Below, in pieces: positions 20,961 through 31,671 of a stretch of 64,000 nt of DNA (position 1 is its first letter; each line of letters starts with the position of its first letter). Location: positions 40,851,519 through 40,915,518 of the forward strand of contig CM019072.1 of assembly GCA_009667805.1 (NCBI GenBank), written 5' to 3'. The DNA comes from Leptobrachium leishanense. Taxonomy: Eukaryota; Chordata; Amphibia; Anura; Megophryidae. Position numbers and translations under genes: made by a program. The notes beneath the pieces were generated by a model that worked only from the letters and a program-made list of their open reading frames with translations, did no database searches and was not told where the DNA came from.

Positions 20961-21780
20961 TTCTTGAAGCTGAAAGAGAGTCTAACTCGGCTCCTGTCTT
21001 GGCCTACGCGGACCCTCACAAGCCGTACGAGCTACATGTGGATGCCAGCAGAGAAGGTCTGGGAGGAGTCCTGTATCAGGAGTATGGTGGATTGCTGAGG
21101 CCTGTAGCGTACGTGAGCCGGAGCCTTACGCCTTCAGAGAAGAACTATCCTACCCACAAGTTGGAGTTCCTAGCCTTAAAGTGGGCAGTGGTGGACAAGT
21201 TAAAGGACTATCTGTATGGAACCGAGTTTGTGATAAAGACGGATAACAATCCTCTTACCTGCGTCCTTACTACTGCGAAACTGGACGAAACGGGACATCG
21301 TTGGTTGGCCGCTCTGTCAGGGTTTCGGTTCAGCCTGAAGTATCGCCCTGGGGTGAATAATCGAGATGCTGATGCTTTATCGAGAAGACCCTACACTGCG
21401 GAATGGACTCAGTTAACTCCAGACGGGGTGCAAGCTTTGTGTCAAGGAGCAGAGCGCTGGGTCAAGGGAGGGATTGAAGCGGAGGCCATAGGAGTCATGG
21501 CTGCAGCTGTTCCTGAGTTCTACTGCAACCCTACGCAATTGAGGGATGAGAGTCTACCTACTTTTTCAAAACAGGACCTGAAAGCGGATCAGCCCAGAGA
21601 CCCTTTAATTGCATTGACCATAAAGGCCCTAACTGCGAACCAGCGGGAAATTCTGCTGACAAATTCCCCGGATGGAGCCAGATTGGTCTACAAAGAGTGG
21701 GAATGGTTGAAGATGTTGGATGGGGTGGTCTACCGAAGGGCCCCTCAACCAATGCTGAAGAGACTCAACAGTTATTCCTT
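20960..21780 (+). pseudogene. RNase H region of Pol
   Basis: YELHVDASREGLGGVLYQ carries the first catalytic Asp. KLEFLALKWAV carries the Glu, and VIKTDNNPL the next Asp. RDADALSRRP is the tether typical of gypsy RNase H. It is open in one frame from 20999 to 21892, then continues in another frame toward integrase. Confidence 0.88.
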
Positions 21781-22960
21781 CCCACTAAGCATAGAGAGAG
21801 TGTGCTGCGATCGCTACATGATGAGCATGGACATTTGGGTGCTGAAAGAACTTTTAAGGCTGGGCGAGACAGATTCTATTGGCCTTGCATGAGAGCTGAA
21901 GTGGAAAGTTACTGCCATTCCTGTCTGAGGTGTATTCAGAGGAGAAGACTCTACCGACCCGAACCGCCCCAATGAGCCATCTGCAGAGTCAGGGACCCAT
22001 GGATTTGGTGTGCATTGACTTCCTGTGCTTAGAGCCGGATGCTAGTGGGCAAGGGAATATTCTAATAGTGACTGATCATTTCACTTGTTACGCCCAAGCT
22101 TTTTCTACGAAAGATCAACGTGCTCCGACAGTAGCAAAGGTTTTGATGGAGAAGTTCTTCGTTCACTACGGCTTACCAAGGAGAATACACTCTGATCAGG
22201 GTAGAGACTTTGAATGCCGACTTGTTGGGCAATTGTTGGAACTGTTGGGAATCCAAAAGACCCGAACTACACCATATCACCCTCAAGGTGATGCTCAGCC
22301 TGAAAGGTTTAATCGCACGCTGCTGAATATGCTGGGGACTTTGTCAAACATAGAGAAGCAGAGTTGGAGTCGCCACATAGCTACTCTGGTGCATGCATAT
22401 AACAGTACGGAGAGTGATGCGACTGGATACTCACCGTACCGTCTTATGTTCGGAAGATAAGCCCGACTGCCGGTTGATTTGGCGTTTGGGTTATCTCTAG
22501 ACCAGACGTCGGTAGCTTCCCATAGAAACTACGTGGATAGACTTCGGAAGAACCTGGCTTCTGCGTTTGAACAGGCCCGTTTGACCTCAGGAAACAGGGA
22601 GCAAAGGAACAAAAAGAATTATGACTTGAAAGTTCGGATACAAGATCTACAACCCGGTGATAGGGTTTTGTTGAAGAACTTGGGTGCTGCTGCGAGGCAC
22701 AAGTTGGTGGATAGATGGAGTTCTCAAGTCTACATTGTCTGCAAGCAACTGCCGGGTCTGCCGGTGTATCAAATCCGGCCGGATGGAAAGGCTGGGCCCC
22801 TTAAGAACTGGCACCGGAATCATTTGTTACCTTTGAGAGAGGCTGTGAGGATACCAGTTGGACGAACTTTCTCTGCCAAATCCGCCTGCTCCACGTTTGC
22901 CTCCTGTTACTTGGTCTCAGCAGACCCGGGCTGTCGAAGAGAGCGAAAGGGACAGTGAGG
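21780..22960 (+). pseudogene. Integrase region of Pol
   Basis: HHCC zinc-binding segment (HDEHGHLG ... CHSCLRC, 21811-21933); DDE core with D in VCIDFLCLE, D in HSDQGRDFE, E in DAQPERFNR; then a C-terminal VRIQDLQPGDRVLLK basic/SH3-like domain. Frame changes occur near 21930. TAA at 22458-22460 sits in frame just before the C-terminal domain, where an acidic residue is usual. This copy cannot encode active integrase. Confidence 0.88.
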
Positions 22961-23462
22961 AAGAGAGTTTTTGTCTGGACTGGATGCGCTCAGCGGAGCC
23001 TGAAGAGGCTATCTCAGCTCCTGAACGGTGGGAAAGTAATTTGAGACCTGAAGCTCCTGAATTTCAGTTAGAAGTCCCTGAGACTATGGAAATCATCCTG
23101 AAGCTCTTGAATTTCAGTTAGAAGTTCTGGATACTGTTGAAATCCCGGTAGCTCCTGAAGCTGAGTCTTATGATTATAGTTCTATGCCTTCACTGGAGAG
23201 ATCATACTCCGAAGAAATGTCTGCTCCAGTGGTAGAAAGAAGGACTGAGCCAGCACCTATAGTACTTCCACCTGAAGAGGAACTGATTGAGCCAGAACCA
23301 AAACGCTCTGTTCGACCGCCCCAGCGACTCACCTACGACTCACCCGGACATAGCACTGAAGAGGCCATCACCACAGTGCAAAGGTTGCCCGAAGTGTCTG
23401 CTATGTTAGCTGAGGTAGCCCAAAGCATGAGTCAACTTGAGGAAGTGTATGTTTGCTGCTGA
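22961..23462 (+). pseudogene. Pol C-terminal acidic tail
   Basis: Glu/Pro-rich sequence (EAPEFQLEVPET repeated imperfectly, then PKRSVRPPQRLTYDSPG) in changing frames, ending TGA at 23460-23462. A KRSVRPPxRLxYDxPG segment is a common end of gypsy Pol polyproteins. There is no chromodomain, unlike the element at 56199. Confidence 0.6.
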
Positions 23463-23537
23463 ACCTGTATATGTTATCTAAACTGTGTTGAAATGTAATG
23501 TAACTGTTGTACCTCCTTGGAGAGACCCAAGAGTTTT

Positions 23538-23550
23538 AGGAGGGGGAGAG
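23538..23550 (+). other. Polypurine tract of gypsy element 1
   Basis: AGGAGGGGGAGAG immediately before the 3' LTR, the expected primer for plus-strand synthesis. Confidence 0.85.
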
Positions 23551-24639
23551 TGTAGCGCTGTGTTTAAAACCTTGCTGTGGCAGTACCTATTTTTGGCCAC
23601 CGGAGGGAGACAAGCGCGATAAGAGACACTGAACATTGGGACTACATTTCCCGGCATGCTCTGGGAACGGACACAGGAAGTGGGTGGGACACGCCGAGGT
23701 ACATCCTGAGCCTCGTGGAGATAGCTGGCAGAGCGCGCCAGGGAGTGAAATAGAGAGGACACAGTGCTGCAGAGCGGAACCGTGACTAGGCCGGAGCGCA
23801 AGTGCGGCCTATCGGGATTCCAAGTGGGGTTATCCAGCCTTCCAAGAAGGAGACCCAGTATCCACAGGCATTACCCAAGCTGCTGTCAAAGAAGCGGAGG
23901 ACCCTCGAGTTAGGAGTACCGCAGGTCCATTGGATGGGAGAGCAGGCGGTAGCTGTACCAGTCACTGTCGGAGCAAAGAGAGACAGACAACGGATCCAGT
24001 AGCCAGTATCCCAGCAAGGCACCGAGCGGAGGGACGTCCTGGGTCAGAGGAACCTTGGTGATCGAGCGGATGGGTGAGAGGCCTCCAAGGCCGGTTTTAT
24101 AAAGTCAAGAAAGCACGCTGCTGTTTATTTCTAAAACCCACAGGGCCCCAACTTGACTAGTCGAAGACATCGTTTAAGAGATTCACTGGCCAGTTGAATA
24201 GTACCCGGGTACCATAACACACACATACACTTACAGTCCGGGACTTAACCTGTGCGGGACTCACTCCCTAATATCCCAAAAAGGGGTAAAGATTCGAATA
24301 TTATTTTGTTTTTCCGCTGCGCGTTTCTCGAATTACGAAATATTGTATTCTCTTTCCGCTACGCGTTTCTCGAAATTACGAAGCATTGTATTCTTTTCTG
24401 TTCGGCTGCGCATTTTCCCGAAATACGAAACCTCGTATTTCTTTTTCCGTTGCGCGTTTACCGCGATACGAAATACTGTAAATATATCTTCGAACACTGT
24501 GTCTCATTATTTGCCTTTTACTTTAGTAAGCTATATAATTTATAAAATCCACAACGGTGCTGGAGTGTATTTATTCCCTAGTGCGGGGAGACTGACCCGT
24601 GGTTCATTTTCAGCGGCTCCTCCGGGAGTGAGCGCTACA
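23551..24639 (+). repeat. 3' LTR of gypsy element 1
   Basis: Partner of 16257-17341 with scattered substitutions and 1-2 bp indels. Followed by CTTG target duplication. Confidence 0.92.
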
Positions 24640-24643
24640 CTTG

Positions 24644-25114
24644 TGTCCAGGGTTCTGCAATATGCAGGACACATACCTGCCTAAAGTTCAGGATACAAAA
24701 GCCGGTGTCAGGCGCTGATACTCTCTAAAATTTCAACTCCGGTCACGAATTTCCAGCACACTCATAAGTTCTCCAGGAGATGGAAGGAAACACAAAAAAA
24801 ATCTAATGTGCAGACTGTAATAATCCAAATGGGGAAAAGCACAGACAAAGAGATATACTCACACTATGGGGTGCCAATTCAACCAAATAGGCACCAAATC
24901 GTAAGCAGATCGGCGGATTTATAAATCAGGGGCACCGATTCCCCTATCAGCACTCCAGGGAGCAGCAATCACGAACTTGGAGTGATCAAGGAGGACACAG
25001 CGATCACAAACCTCGGAAATGCCTTCTCAAGATACCAAAAACGGATTAAAGCATCAGGAGTCACTCAAGTTAAAGTAGTCCATCGAAGGTTTATTGAATA
25101 AAATATATACAATG
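24644..25114 (-). mobile_element. Body of a hammerhead-bearing retroelement (minus strand)
   Basis: Lies downstream of the minus-strand hammerhead motif. Like the other copies, the motif is followed by an AT-rich stretch with AATAAA (minus: TTTTATTCAATAAACC, near 25090-25106). The far end is obscured by the gypsy insertion point. No coding seen. Class is inferred from the motif. Confidence 0.4.
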
Positions 25115-25156
25115 CACTCAAACGCGTTTCGCTATAGAAAGCTTCCTCAGTGAGTG
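25115..25156 (-). ncRNA. Hammerhead-ribozyme-like motif (best formed)
   Basis: Read on the minus strand: stem I CACUCA / UGAGUG (6 of 6 pairs), CUGAGGA (fits CUGANGA), one extra A, stem II GCU / AGC around a 6-nt loop, GAAA, then CGCGU and U at the cleavage position H17. Stem III is the self-complementary ACGCGU, too short to fold alone but able to pair between two molecules, as in minimal dimeric hammerheads of Penelope-like elements and retrozymes. Predicted cleavage is between 25121 and 25120. Deviation from the canonical form: the unpaired A between the CUGANGA box and stem II. Confidence 0.65.
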
Positions 25157-25263
25157 TGTGAGCTAACCAGCTAAACCCTCCCCCACATAGATAAGACACC
25201 ACTCATACTGCGGCCCGATCCACTGCTTCCGGCCGCCGTGAGCAGAGAGAGAGAGCGACTGCG

Positions 25264-25510
25264 TACACTCCGTGGCCCTGCGCATTCTCGTGGCCTCGGT
25301 CTGCAACCGTCCATGGAGTCCGATGGACTCCAGGAAGTGATACTCACGGCGGTGTGGAAGTGCTACCACGAGTATCAGGGAGGATTGCGCTGTGTTCCGG
25401 GGCAGGCTGTTGAATTAGCACCTGCACTGGAATATGATGCTAAAATGGGGGCGCAGGTTTTCCCCGTTGGCATCCCCATTTTAGCACCGGGCACGGAATA
25501 GTGCCCATTT
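25264..25510. repeat. Dispersed repeat (CCATGGAGTCC type)
   Basis: Shares CCATGGAGTCC-ATGG-CTCCAGGAAGTGATAC and GTGTGGAAG...CGAGTATC with 54909-55097. It ends in a hairpin-like GCTAAAATGGGG / CCCCATTTTAGC. Class unknown. Confidence 0.55.
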
Positions 25511-25649
25511 TGTCTGTGCAAGTTTCCCTATGCCTGGCATTATTTAATGCTTCTGTATCTTTATTTTTTTTTTCATTTCTCTTGGTGGATGACCATTGAT
25601 AGGGGATATCTATAGGAATTACTGATCTGCATCATGTATGTGCTTTTCT

Positions 25650-25846
25650 TTTTTCCAAGAAAAAAGGATACATTGAGATTTCTCTCCTTTTCAAGTATGT
25701 CCTGGGTGGCGAGTATGTACCGTACCGTTCGGTGTCTTGCCCGAGGACACTTACTGGAGAGGTGCTCGTGCTGGGATCGAACCCATGACTCCACAGGCTC
25801 TCTCCATGCAGAGCAGTGATGTTACCTCTACTCCACCCAGCCGGTA
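25650..25846 (-). mobile_element. tRNA-derived SINE with LINE-type 3' tail
   Basis: On the minus strand: CCGGCTGGGTGGAGTAGAGG (A-box region), GGGTTCGATCCCAGC (B box GGTTCGANNCC), then a body ending in ACATACTTGAAAAGGAGAG and AATCTCAATGTATCC. A second copy is at 54681-54885 on the plus strand. Tail-only fragments at 35228-35290, 41797-41833, 51513-51560 and 54140-54182 suggest the tail belongs to a partner LINE. Confidence 0.8.
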
Positions 25847-26122
25847 CTGCTTTGATGGAGCCCTGTTATATACATCACTTTGCCTTTTATAAGCCTGTAC
25901 TTTTTTCGTTGTGCAGCTTAAAAAAACCCCACAAAACAACATTTTAAATAAGTAGGACAAAACAAACTCTTTATAAATTAAAGGTTTCTGGTTTTCTTAA
26001 TATGATGAACCATTTTCCTTGTTGTTGCAAAATTTCCTTCCCCAAAGTTTGGTACTCGCGTCATTTCTAACATTTTTATGAATAGGTAAACAAAGAGCTG
26101 TTTATATTGACCCTGCATATGT

Positions 26123-27338
26123 TTAACCACTTCAATGCTGAGGACGCGCTCAGCGCGTCCTCAGCATTACCGCTGGTATGCGGAGGACGCGCTGAGCGCG
26201 TCCTCCCATTGGGGTCAGCGTTCGGCCAGGTTCCGGCCGATCGCTGGCCCCCCCGGTGTGGGCTGACATCCTCGATGTCAGCCCGGCATCCGGGACCGCA
26301 GCCGCCGGAATTAGGTGTCATCGCGGCAGCGCGATGACACCTAATTCAGGCGCCCCCCCCGCATGTGCGGAGGAGGCGCCTGAAAGGGAGGGGGGGAGGT
26401 CCTTCGGACCTCTCTCCCTCCCGATCGGCGGCTCTGCAGGGGTTAATCCAGGCATCATTTGGAAGGGCACAGCCTGCCTTCCAAATGGTGCCTGGCATTA
26501 ACCCCTGGGGAGCTGGATCGCGAATCGGCGCTGAAAAGCGCCGGTTCGCGATCCTTTCCCGGAGCTGGCCGACATCTTGGATGTCGGCCAAGCCTCCGGG
26601 AACTCCCCCTGAGGACTGGCGTCATCGTGCGTAGCACGATGACGCCAGTCCTGGACTTAACCCCTAACTGCCACCAACTGTGGAGATAGGGAGTTCCAAT
26701 GAACTCCCTATCTCCCGATCCGTGGCAGTTAGGGGTTAATGTTTGGTATCGTTGGATTGGCCAGAGCATGGCCGTTCCAACGATACCAAACATGAAAGTG
26801 AAAAAGTTTGTCAAAAAAAAAAAAAGGAAAAATAAAAATAAAAAAAAAATTAAAAAAAATTATAAAAAAAAAATAAACACTTTTTTTTTTTTTTTTGGTT
26901 GTTAATGCAGCAATATTGTTCCCATTTCAATTATAATGTGAACAATGATGCTGCACTAACGATTTTTGTATGCGGTGCGTTTTTAAAAATAGTGTAATTT
27001 TCCCCAAAAAATTTTTTTTTTAACAAGCGCACCCCATACAAAATATAACCGCAATTGCTCGCATGTTAAAATGTGAAAAAAAACACTTTACACATTGTAA
27101 ATTATTGAAAATACATATTTTATTGCATTTTTTGTTATAATATACAGACATGACATAACGTATACATATAATAATGACATATTATGAATCTACCGAGTCT
27201 GACGGAAAGAACGATATATAATATGTCTGGGTCATATACTAAAATAAGCCTTCAAAACACGTTTAAACATGATGAGCAAAACCGGTAAAAATGACCTCAG
27301 CACAGGGGCGGGAAAAGCCTCAGCAGCGAAAGGGTTAA
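26123..27338. mobile_element. TTAA-bounded element made of consecutive hairpins
   Basis: Starts TTAACCACTTCAATGCTG and ends CAGCAGCGAAAGGGTTAA, with TTAA at both borders. From 26134 to 26791 it consists of about 13 adjacent hairpins, many perfect over 10-18 bp, for example 26134-26168, 26182-26206, 26260-26284, 26308-26347, 26614-26651 and 26741-26791. The right half (26800-27330) is AT-rich with A and T runs. Diverged relatives: 62740-63390 (interior) and the 27731-27955 direct repeat of its right end. No protein coding. Confidence 0.7.
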
Positions 27339-27441
27339 ACAACATAATCATATCCCCTCTTGTACACTTTTATCAGGTTAAACAAATTTATTTTTTAAGT
27401 GTTTCCTCATGAGTAAGTTCTTCCACACCCTAATCAGTTAG

Positions 27442-27728
27442 ACCTTGTTCACACCTAGACGTTTTAAAGCGCGTTCGTGCGTGCTTTAAAACGCATGAAC
27501 GGGGAAATCCCATTGTTTTCCATGGAACCCGTTCACACCTGGGCGTTTTAAAGCGTGCAGGAGCGCGCTTTAAAACGTCCTGCGCCCAAAGAAGTCCGGG
27601 AGCTTCTTTTCGGGCATACAGCAGTGCGTTCGCGGCCATAGACATAGCCGTAAACGTGCTGCAATGCGCGTTCATGTGTTTTTTTTGTATGCGCGAACAG
27701 TTGTAAAAAAAACGCGCGATGGTTCAAA
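27442..27728. mobile_element. Palindromic MITE (GTTCACAC...GTTTTAAAGCGCG)
   Basis: GACGTTTTAAAGCGCG, GTGCTTTAAAACGC, GGGCGTTTTAAAGCG and GCGCTTTAAAACGTC occur as alternating mirrored blocks. A relative with the same plan (GGTTCACATTTGGGCG, GTAAAACGCCC) is at 46866-47242. Confidence 0.6.
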
Positions 27729-27730
27729 TT

Positions 27731-27955
27731 TTATTGCATTTTTTGTTATAATATACAGGCAGGACATGACGTATACATATAATAATGATATATTAATCTG
27801 CGAAATCTGTTGGAAAGAACGATATATATATATATATATATGTCTGGGTCATATAGTAAAACGTGACTTCAAATCGCGTTTAAAGAAGATGAGCAAAAGC
27901 GGCAAAAATGAGCTCAGCACACAAACGTGAAATGGCTCAGCAGTGCAGGGGTTAA
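27731..27955. repeat. Second copy of hairpin-element right end
   Basis: Direct repeat of 27115-27340 with substitutions (ATTTTTTGTTATAATATACA, ACGTATACATATAATAATGA, GAGCAAAA-CGG-AAAAATGA-CTCAGCAC). It contains a (TA)n run at 27824-27841. It shows that the terminal part was duplicated around the intervening MITE. Confidence 0.65.
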
Positions 27956-28008
27956 ACAAATTCTTTTTATTACACTCTTTTGTAAGCCAGTGGATATGTT
28001 GACATTTA

Positions 28009-28436
28009 GGCTGGGGTCAGACCAGCGCACTTTTAACGTGCGTTCTGGCGCACATAATTACGGCCGCACTAGCAGCAGATGACGGGCAATGACAGACAAT
28101 ATACGATGTACGGCCGCACAAAAGTCCGGCCGTGCAACGCAAGTGAGATTTGAACGCATTTGTTTGAGAACGCTGAACCGCTAGTACTGACGTACTGAGT
28201 GCGCAGCTGCGGCATAGCGGCGTGTTTGCGTGATTAGGAGATGTCAGACGCTGCTAATGTCCAGCCAACATAACGTCCAGACGCAAAAAGAGTTTTATTG
28301 ACGATCCGTACAAAATCACGCCCGAAAATGCGCATCGTCTGACTGTTTTTGCGCATTCCGTGAAAAAATACGTCAATGCGTTCGGACGCACTTTTTCACG
28401 TTCGCGGGGAAAAATGCTTTCGTCTGACCCTAGCCT
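28009..28436. mobile_element. Harbinger-like palindromic MITE (GGCTAGGGTCAGAC family)
   Basis: Left end GGCTGGGGTCAGACCAGCGC is mirrored by the right end GTCTGACCCTAGCC, with TTA/TAA at the borders. The interior is CpG-rich with GTGCG/CGCAC words. Other members: 31229-31669, 31672-32096, 51303-51370 plus 53461-53815, 51995-52428 and 63391-63819. Confidence 0.75.
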
Positions 28437-28734
28437 TAGAGAAAATATGCTCCGCTGTGTACTGGCCTCTCTTCATGACCAATGTGAGGTGGATGCTCTA
28501 CCATGGTGGACTCTTGCAATATAGGTAATCTATGGGGAGCGCGTGCACTTGCCTCCCCCCCCTTTTGTTCTTCTTCTTTCTTTGTAATTATGGTTCCCCT
28601 GTGTTGTAAATGGTGTTCCTGTGTAACATTGAGCTCTCTTGCTGAGACCTTACATGCTAGTGCTTAATAGCTCGAACCTGAAATAAGCATTAAAAATTAC
28701 TTTTACACAACAGACATCAATTGAATAAATAACG

Positions 28735-29188
28735 GGCAGTATTACAAAGCTGGTGCTAACTTAACCAGAGCTGTTGTAAACATACCAGAGTCATTATAGT
28801 CTATGGAGTTGTTACGTTTACAAGAACTCTGGTTAAAACTCGCGGCACACAAGCAAACATTTTGCGTCCATCTGACCGCACTGTTTGCCGTCTGTCGTAG
28901 CTTTATAAAGGAGTCAATTAAATACACCACACACAGCACCTGCGTACTTGTTCACGGACAGGCAACACATACAGCAACGGACGCAAAAATAACATCGATG
29001 TGGAAAAGCTAAACGGACGTAGAAACAGTGCTGCCATGTATTATCCCAGGGCGTGGAGACATCAGACGTTACGGGCGCACTTTATGCAGTACTCACACTA
29101 TCTTCCGTCAAAAACTGCGTCTGTAAAAAAGGCAGTACAGTATGCTCGTGCGCCGCCTCTCTAAGTTAGCACCAGCTTTGTAATACTG
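28735..29188. mobile_element. MITE containing a nested MITE
   Basis: Outer ends GGCAGTATTACAAAGCTGG and CCAGCTTTGTAATACTGCC are perfect mirrors, as are ACTTAACCAGAG... and ACTCTGGTTAA inside. A GGCACAC-type MITE (28841-29159, relative of 13926-14252) is inserted in the right arm. Confidence 0.75.
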
Positions 29189-29189
29189 C

Positions 29190-30600
29190 CTCTTGTTTAT
29201 AGTCCAATAAAAGTTTTTTTTTTTTAAAAAAGGAAGGGTTTTGCCCCGCGCTTAAAAGGTTAATAAAGTTAATAGTAAAATACAAAAGTGCACCTGCAGG
29301 TGAGAAAGATAAAATAAAATCCAAAAATACTTAAATAATTGCTTGTGATCGCTCGTAATCTTCCTTCCAATAGGACCTTGAAAATCTCAAATATAAATAC
29401 CGAAACAAACTCCAATAGTGTAATATTGTATACGTAATACGTGATATAAAAAATCCTCATATTGTGCTATACACTCACATTTTTCAGAGCCTATTGACCG
29501 GCTCTGAGTGCATACGCGTTTGGTCAACTTGAGGGTGACACACTCCTCCTTTCAGCTGGAATCACCTTAAAAACATAACACCGGAGATGGTGCTCCCATA
29601 GCGTAATAACTTCTTTGTGGGAGTAAAATGTTATCGACATATGTATAGACTCTCACCTACAATAGAGCCTATTCAATCATCGGCTCCTGGCTTATCGACA
29701 GCGACACTCTTCTGGTGAGTATCAGACCTCCTTAAATGAGTACAAATCTTCTTATATCGGACCAACCTTGTCTCAGACAGTGGGTGTATATTAAGGTGCC
29801 AATATATATAAATAGCAAACCCTCATCCAAAAGTGGGAGGGAATCAGAAGAAATTTTTAAAAAATACTGGATTTATTTAAAAAAACATATCCATTAAAAA
29901 CAATACAAAAAAGCAAAAAAAAAGGAAAGGTTTTAATAAGGTTTTTCAGCACCCACAAGTCTCACCCATTCACGTTTCACCATTGTGTTTTGTTTTGTTT
30001 TTTCACCAGTGCCACAAAACTACATACTGTATATAGAAATTGAGTGACCATGACAATATTTACGTGACTGCTTAGACCTGGACCCCCAATCACCCATACC
30101 CCAAATAAACACACTGACACGATGTAATGGGAAAATAGGGTTTAGGCCACAGCTTTATTTAACATTAAATCATAAATGTAGCCCTGTACCAGCAACCTTA
30201 ATAAATCCGCCCTACTGCAATAGCCAGCAGTAGGCAGTTGTACATGAAAACCAGAGCTCGTTACTTGTCCCTTTTTCCTCAGGACCCGAGCACGTGTCTC
30301 CCAACGCCCACCAGTTTGGCGGCTTAACCACAATTTCCTACTTCTTTGCTGCCAAGGGATACCAAGCTGTGACACAAGAAAGGACCAACACACAGGGCGG
30401 GAGGGTGGGAACAAGCCTCCTTCTGGCAACCACGTGCACCAGTGAGCCAGGTAAGCACCTGCTGTAATTATAGTCCTCAGCTAATTAACATAACTCTGAC
30501 AGAACCAATCACACTTCGCACACCTGGGCTGATTGCCCCAGGCCAGCAGTCACGCCCCCCTTCCTGAATGTTCCAGGGGGCTGCTTTCTGGTGAGCAAAC
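29190..30600. other. Gap: AT-rich repeats, no gene
   Basis: Holds a hairpin CAGAGCC-TATTGACC-GGCTCTG near 29487-29509, a GCATACGCGTTTGG segment, and long A/T runs near 29870-29930. Weak hammerhead-like words were considered and rejected. No coding region recognised. Confidence 0.4.
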
Positions 30601-31120
30601 TGTCTGCCATTCACTTCAGTGTATCCTGTAATTGAATCTCTACCTCACTTCCTGCTTAATGGTCCTACTACACCAAAACTCTTCCCTAACCGCTACTATG
30701 AAGTTTCTGCAAGGATTCCCATCTGGAAATCGTACACCACATTGGATGATCTGGGGCGGGGGCGGGTTCCGGAAAGATTTTTCCGCACATGGCACGATAA
30801 AGTCCTAAGGCTGGCCCTGGGACTCCTTCCGGAGCATAAGTAACCAGTGATGATGTTCTAGGCATTCCAGGAACATGGCTGCAGTATCTCATATTGGTAT
30901 GGGTGCTGGTTCAGGGTCATCAGATCATGGCTCATACAAAAAAGCCAATTAAGTTTCCCTCACCTTCATGAACCTGCTGATTAATCTGCTATAACAGTAC
31001 AGTATATCTTACGGAGACTGGTGCACTGCTCAGTTTCTTGGTTGCCCCTTTTGCTCCACTGCCACTCTACAGCTGTCTCCTAAAGAATGAGCTCTGGGTA
31101 TAGTCGATAAAGGGAATCCT
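30601..31120. other. Gap: short unexplained frame only
   Basis: A 74-codon frame at 30619-30843 (WKSYTTLDDLGRGRVPERFF region) is moderately protein-like but matches nothing I recognise. No splice sites stand out. The rest is anonymous. Confidence 0.2.
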
Positions 31121-31228
31121 GAGACGCGTTCAGTTACTCAGCCGCTGCAAGTGCTAAGTTAGCATCTTGGCACTGAACGTTGTGCTGCAGTTCAGCGCTC
31201 AGCACTGCTAACTTAGCACTTGCAGCTA

Positions 31229-31669
31229 AGGCTAGGGTCAGACGAGCACATTTTCTACGGACTGTGCGCCTGTGCAGTACGAACGCACTTTTTGACGGAA
31301 GACACAGTAGTGGCCACACAGTCCGTTTTTGTGACTGACGTTATTTTTGACGGATGTAGGAGGGGAAATAAATTAAAATGAAAAAACATTCTGTCCGTCA
31401 AAAATGCTGGACGTATAAATGCAGTCCGTCTGACCACGTTCCATCACTCACACACAAAGCTATGTGGACGTGGCGCACTCCACACGTCCGTCCTAGTGGT
31501 TCGACGTTCTTGCTAACCTGCGTCCGTTTGCCGCGTCCGTAGTGCGTCCGCACTTCCGTGCGGATGTACTTCGTGTGTGGGTCTTCATTGGTCATGATTA
31601 TCTGCTACCACGGATTTACTAAAGTGTGGCTACACGGACGTTAACACTGCGTTCGTCTGACCCCAGTCT
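31229..31669. mobile_element. GGCTAGGGTCAGAC MITE, nested copy a
   Basis: Begins GGCTAGGGTCAGACGAGC and ends GTCTGACCCCAGTC. The interior is rich in GTCCGT/ACGGAC words. Directly abuts the next copy with only TTA between. Confidence 0.7.
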
Positions 31670-31671
31670 TA

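Larger units (their letters stand above)
16257..24639 (+). mobile_element. Complete Ty3/gypsy LTR retrotransposon (PNMA-like Gag)
   Basis: An 8.4-kb element with LTRs of 1085 and 1089 bp that begin TGTAGCGCT and end AGCGCTACA, flanked by the 4-bp duplication CTTG (16253-16256 and 24640-24643). Order: 5' LTR, tRNA-Pro primer site, gag, protease, RT, RNase H, integrase, purine tract, 3' LTR. The domain order protease-RT-RNase H-integrase is the Ty3/gypsy order, and there is no envelope frame. Several frameshifts and stops in gag and pol make this copy inactive. The LTRs differ at about 20-30 sites by eye, so insertion is fairly recent. Confidence 0.92.

Noticed and set aside
25650..25846. Functional tRNA gene
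   Set aside because: B box is present but the acceptor and anticodon arms do not fold as a tRNA and a retroposon tail follows; it is a SINE.
29480..29530. GCATACGCGTTTGG beside a hairpin, considered as another hammerhead on the minus strand
   Set aside because: GAAA is replaced by CAAA, the CUGANGA box is absent at the right distance and the flanks do not pair as stem I.
29960..30005. GTGAAACGTGAATGGG on the minus strand as a hammerhead relic
   Set aside because: Only the GAAAC part is present; no stem II or catalytic box could be placed.
30619..30843. 74-codon frame as a small gene
   Set aside because: No recognised domain, no supporting signals; mentioned only as part of a gap.
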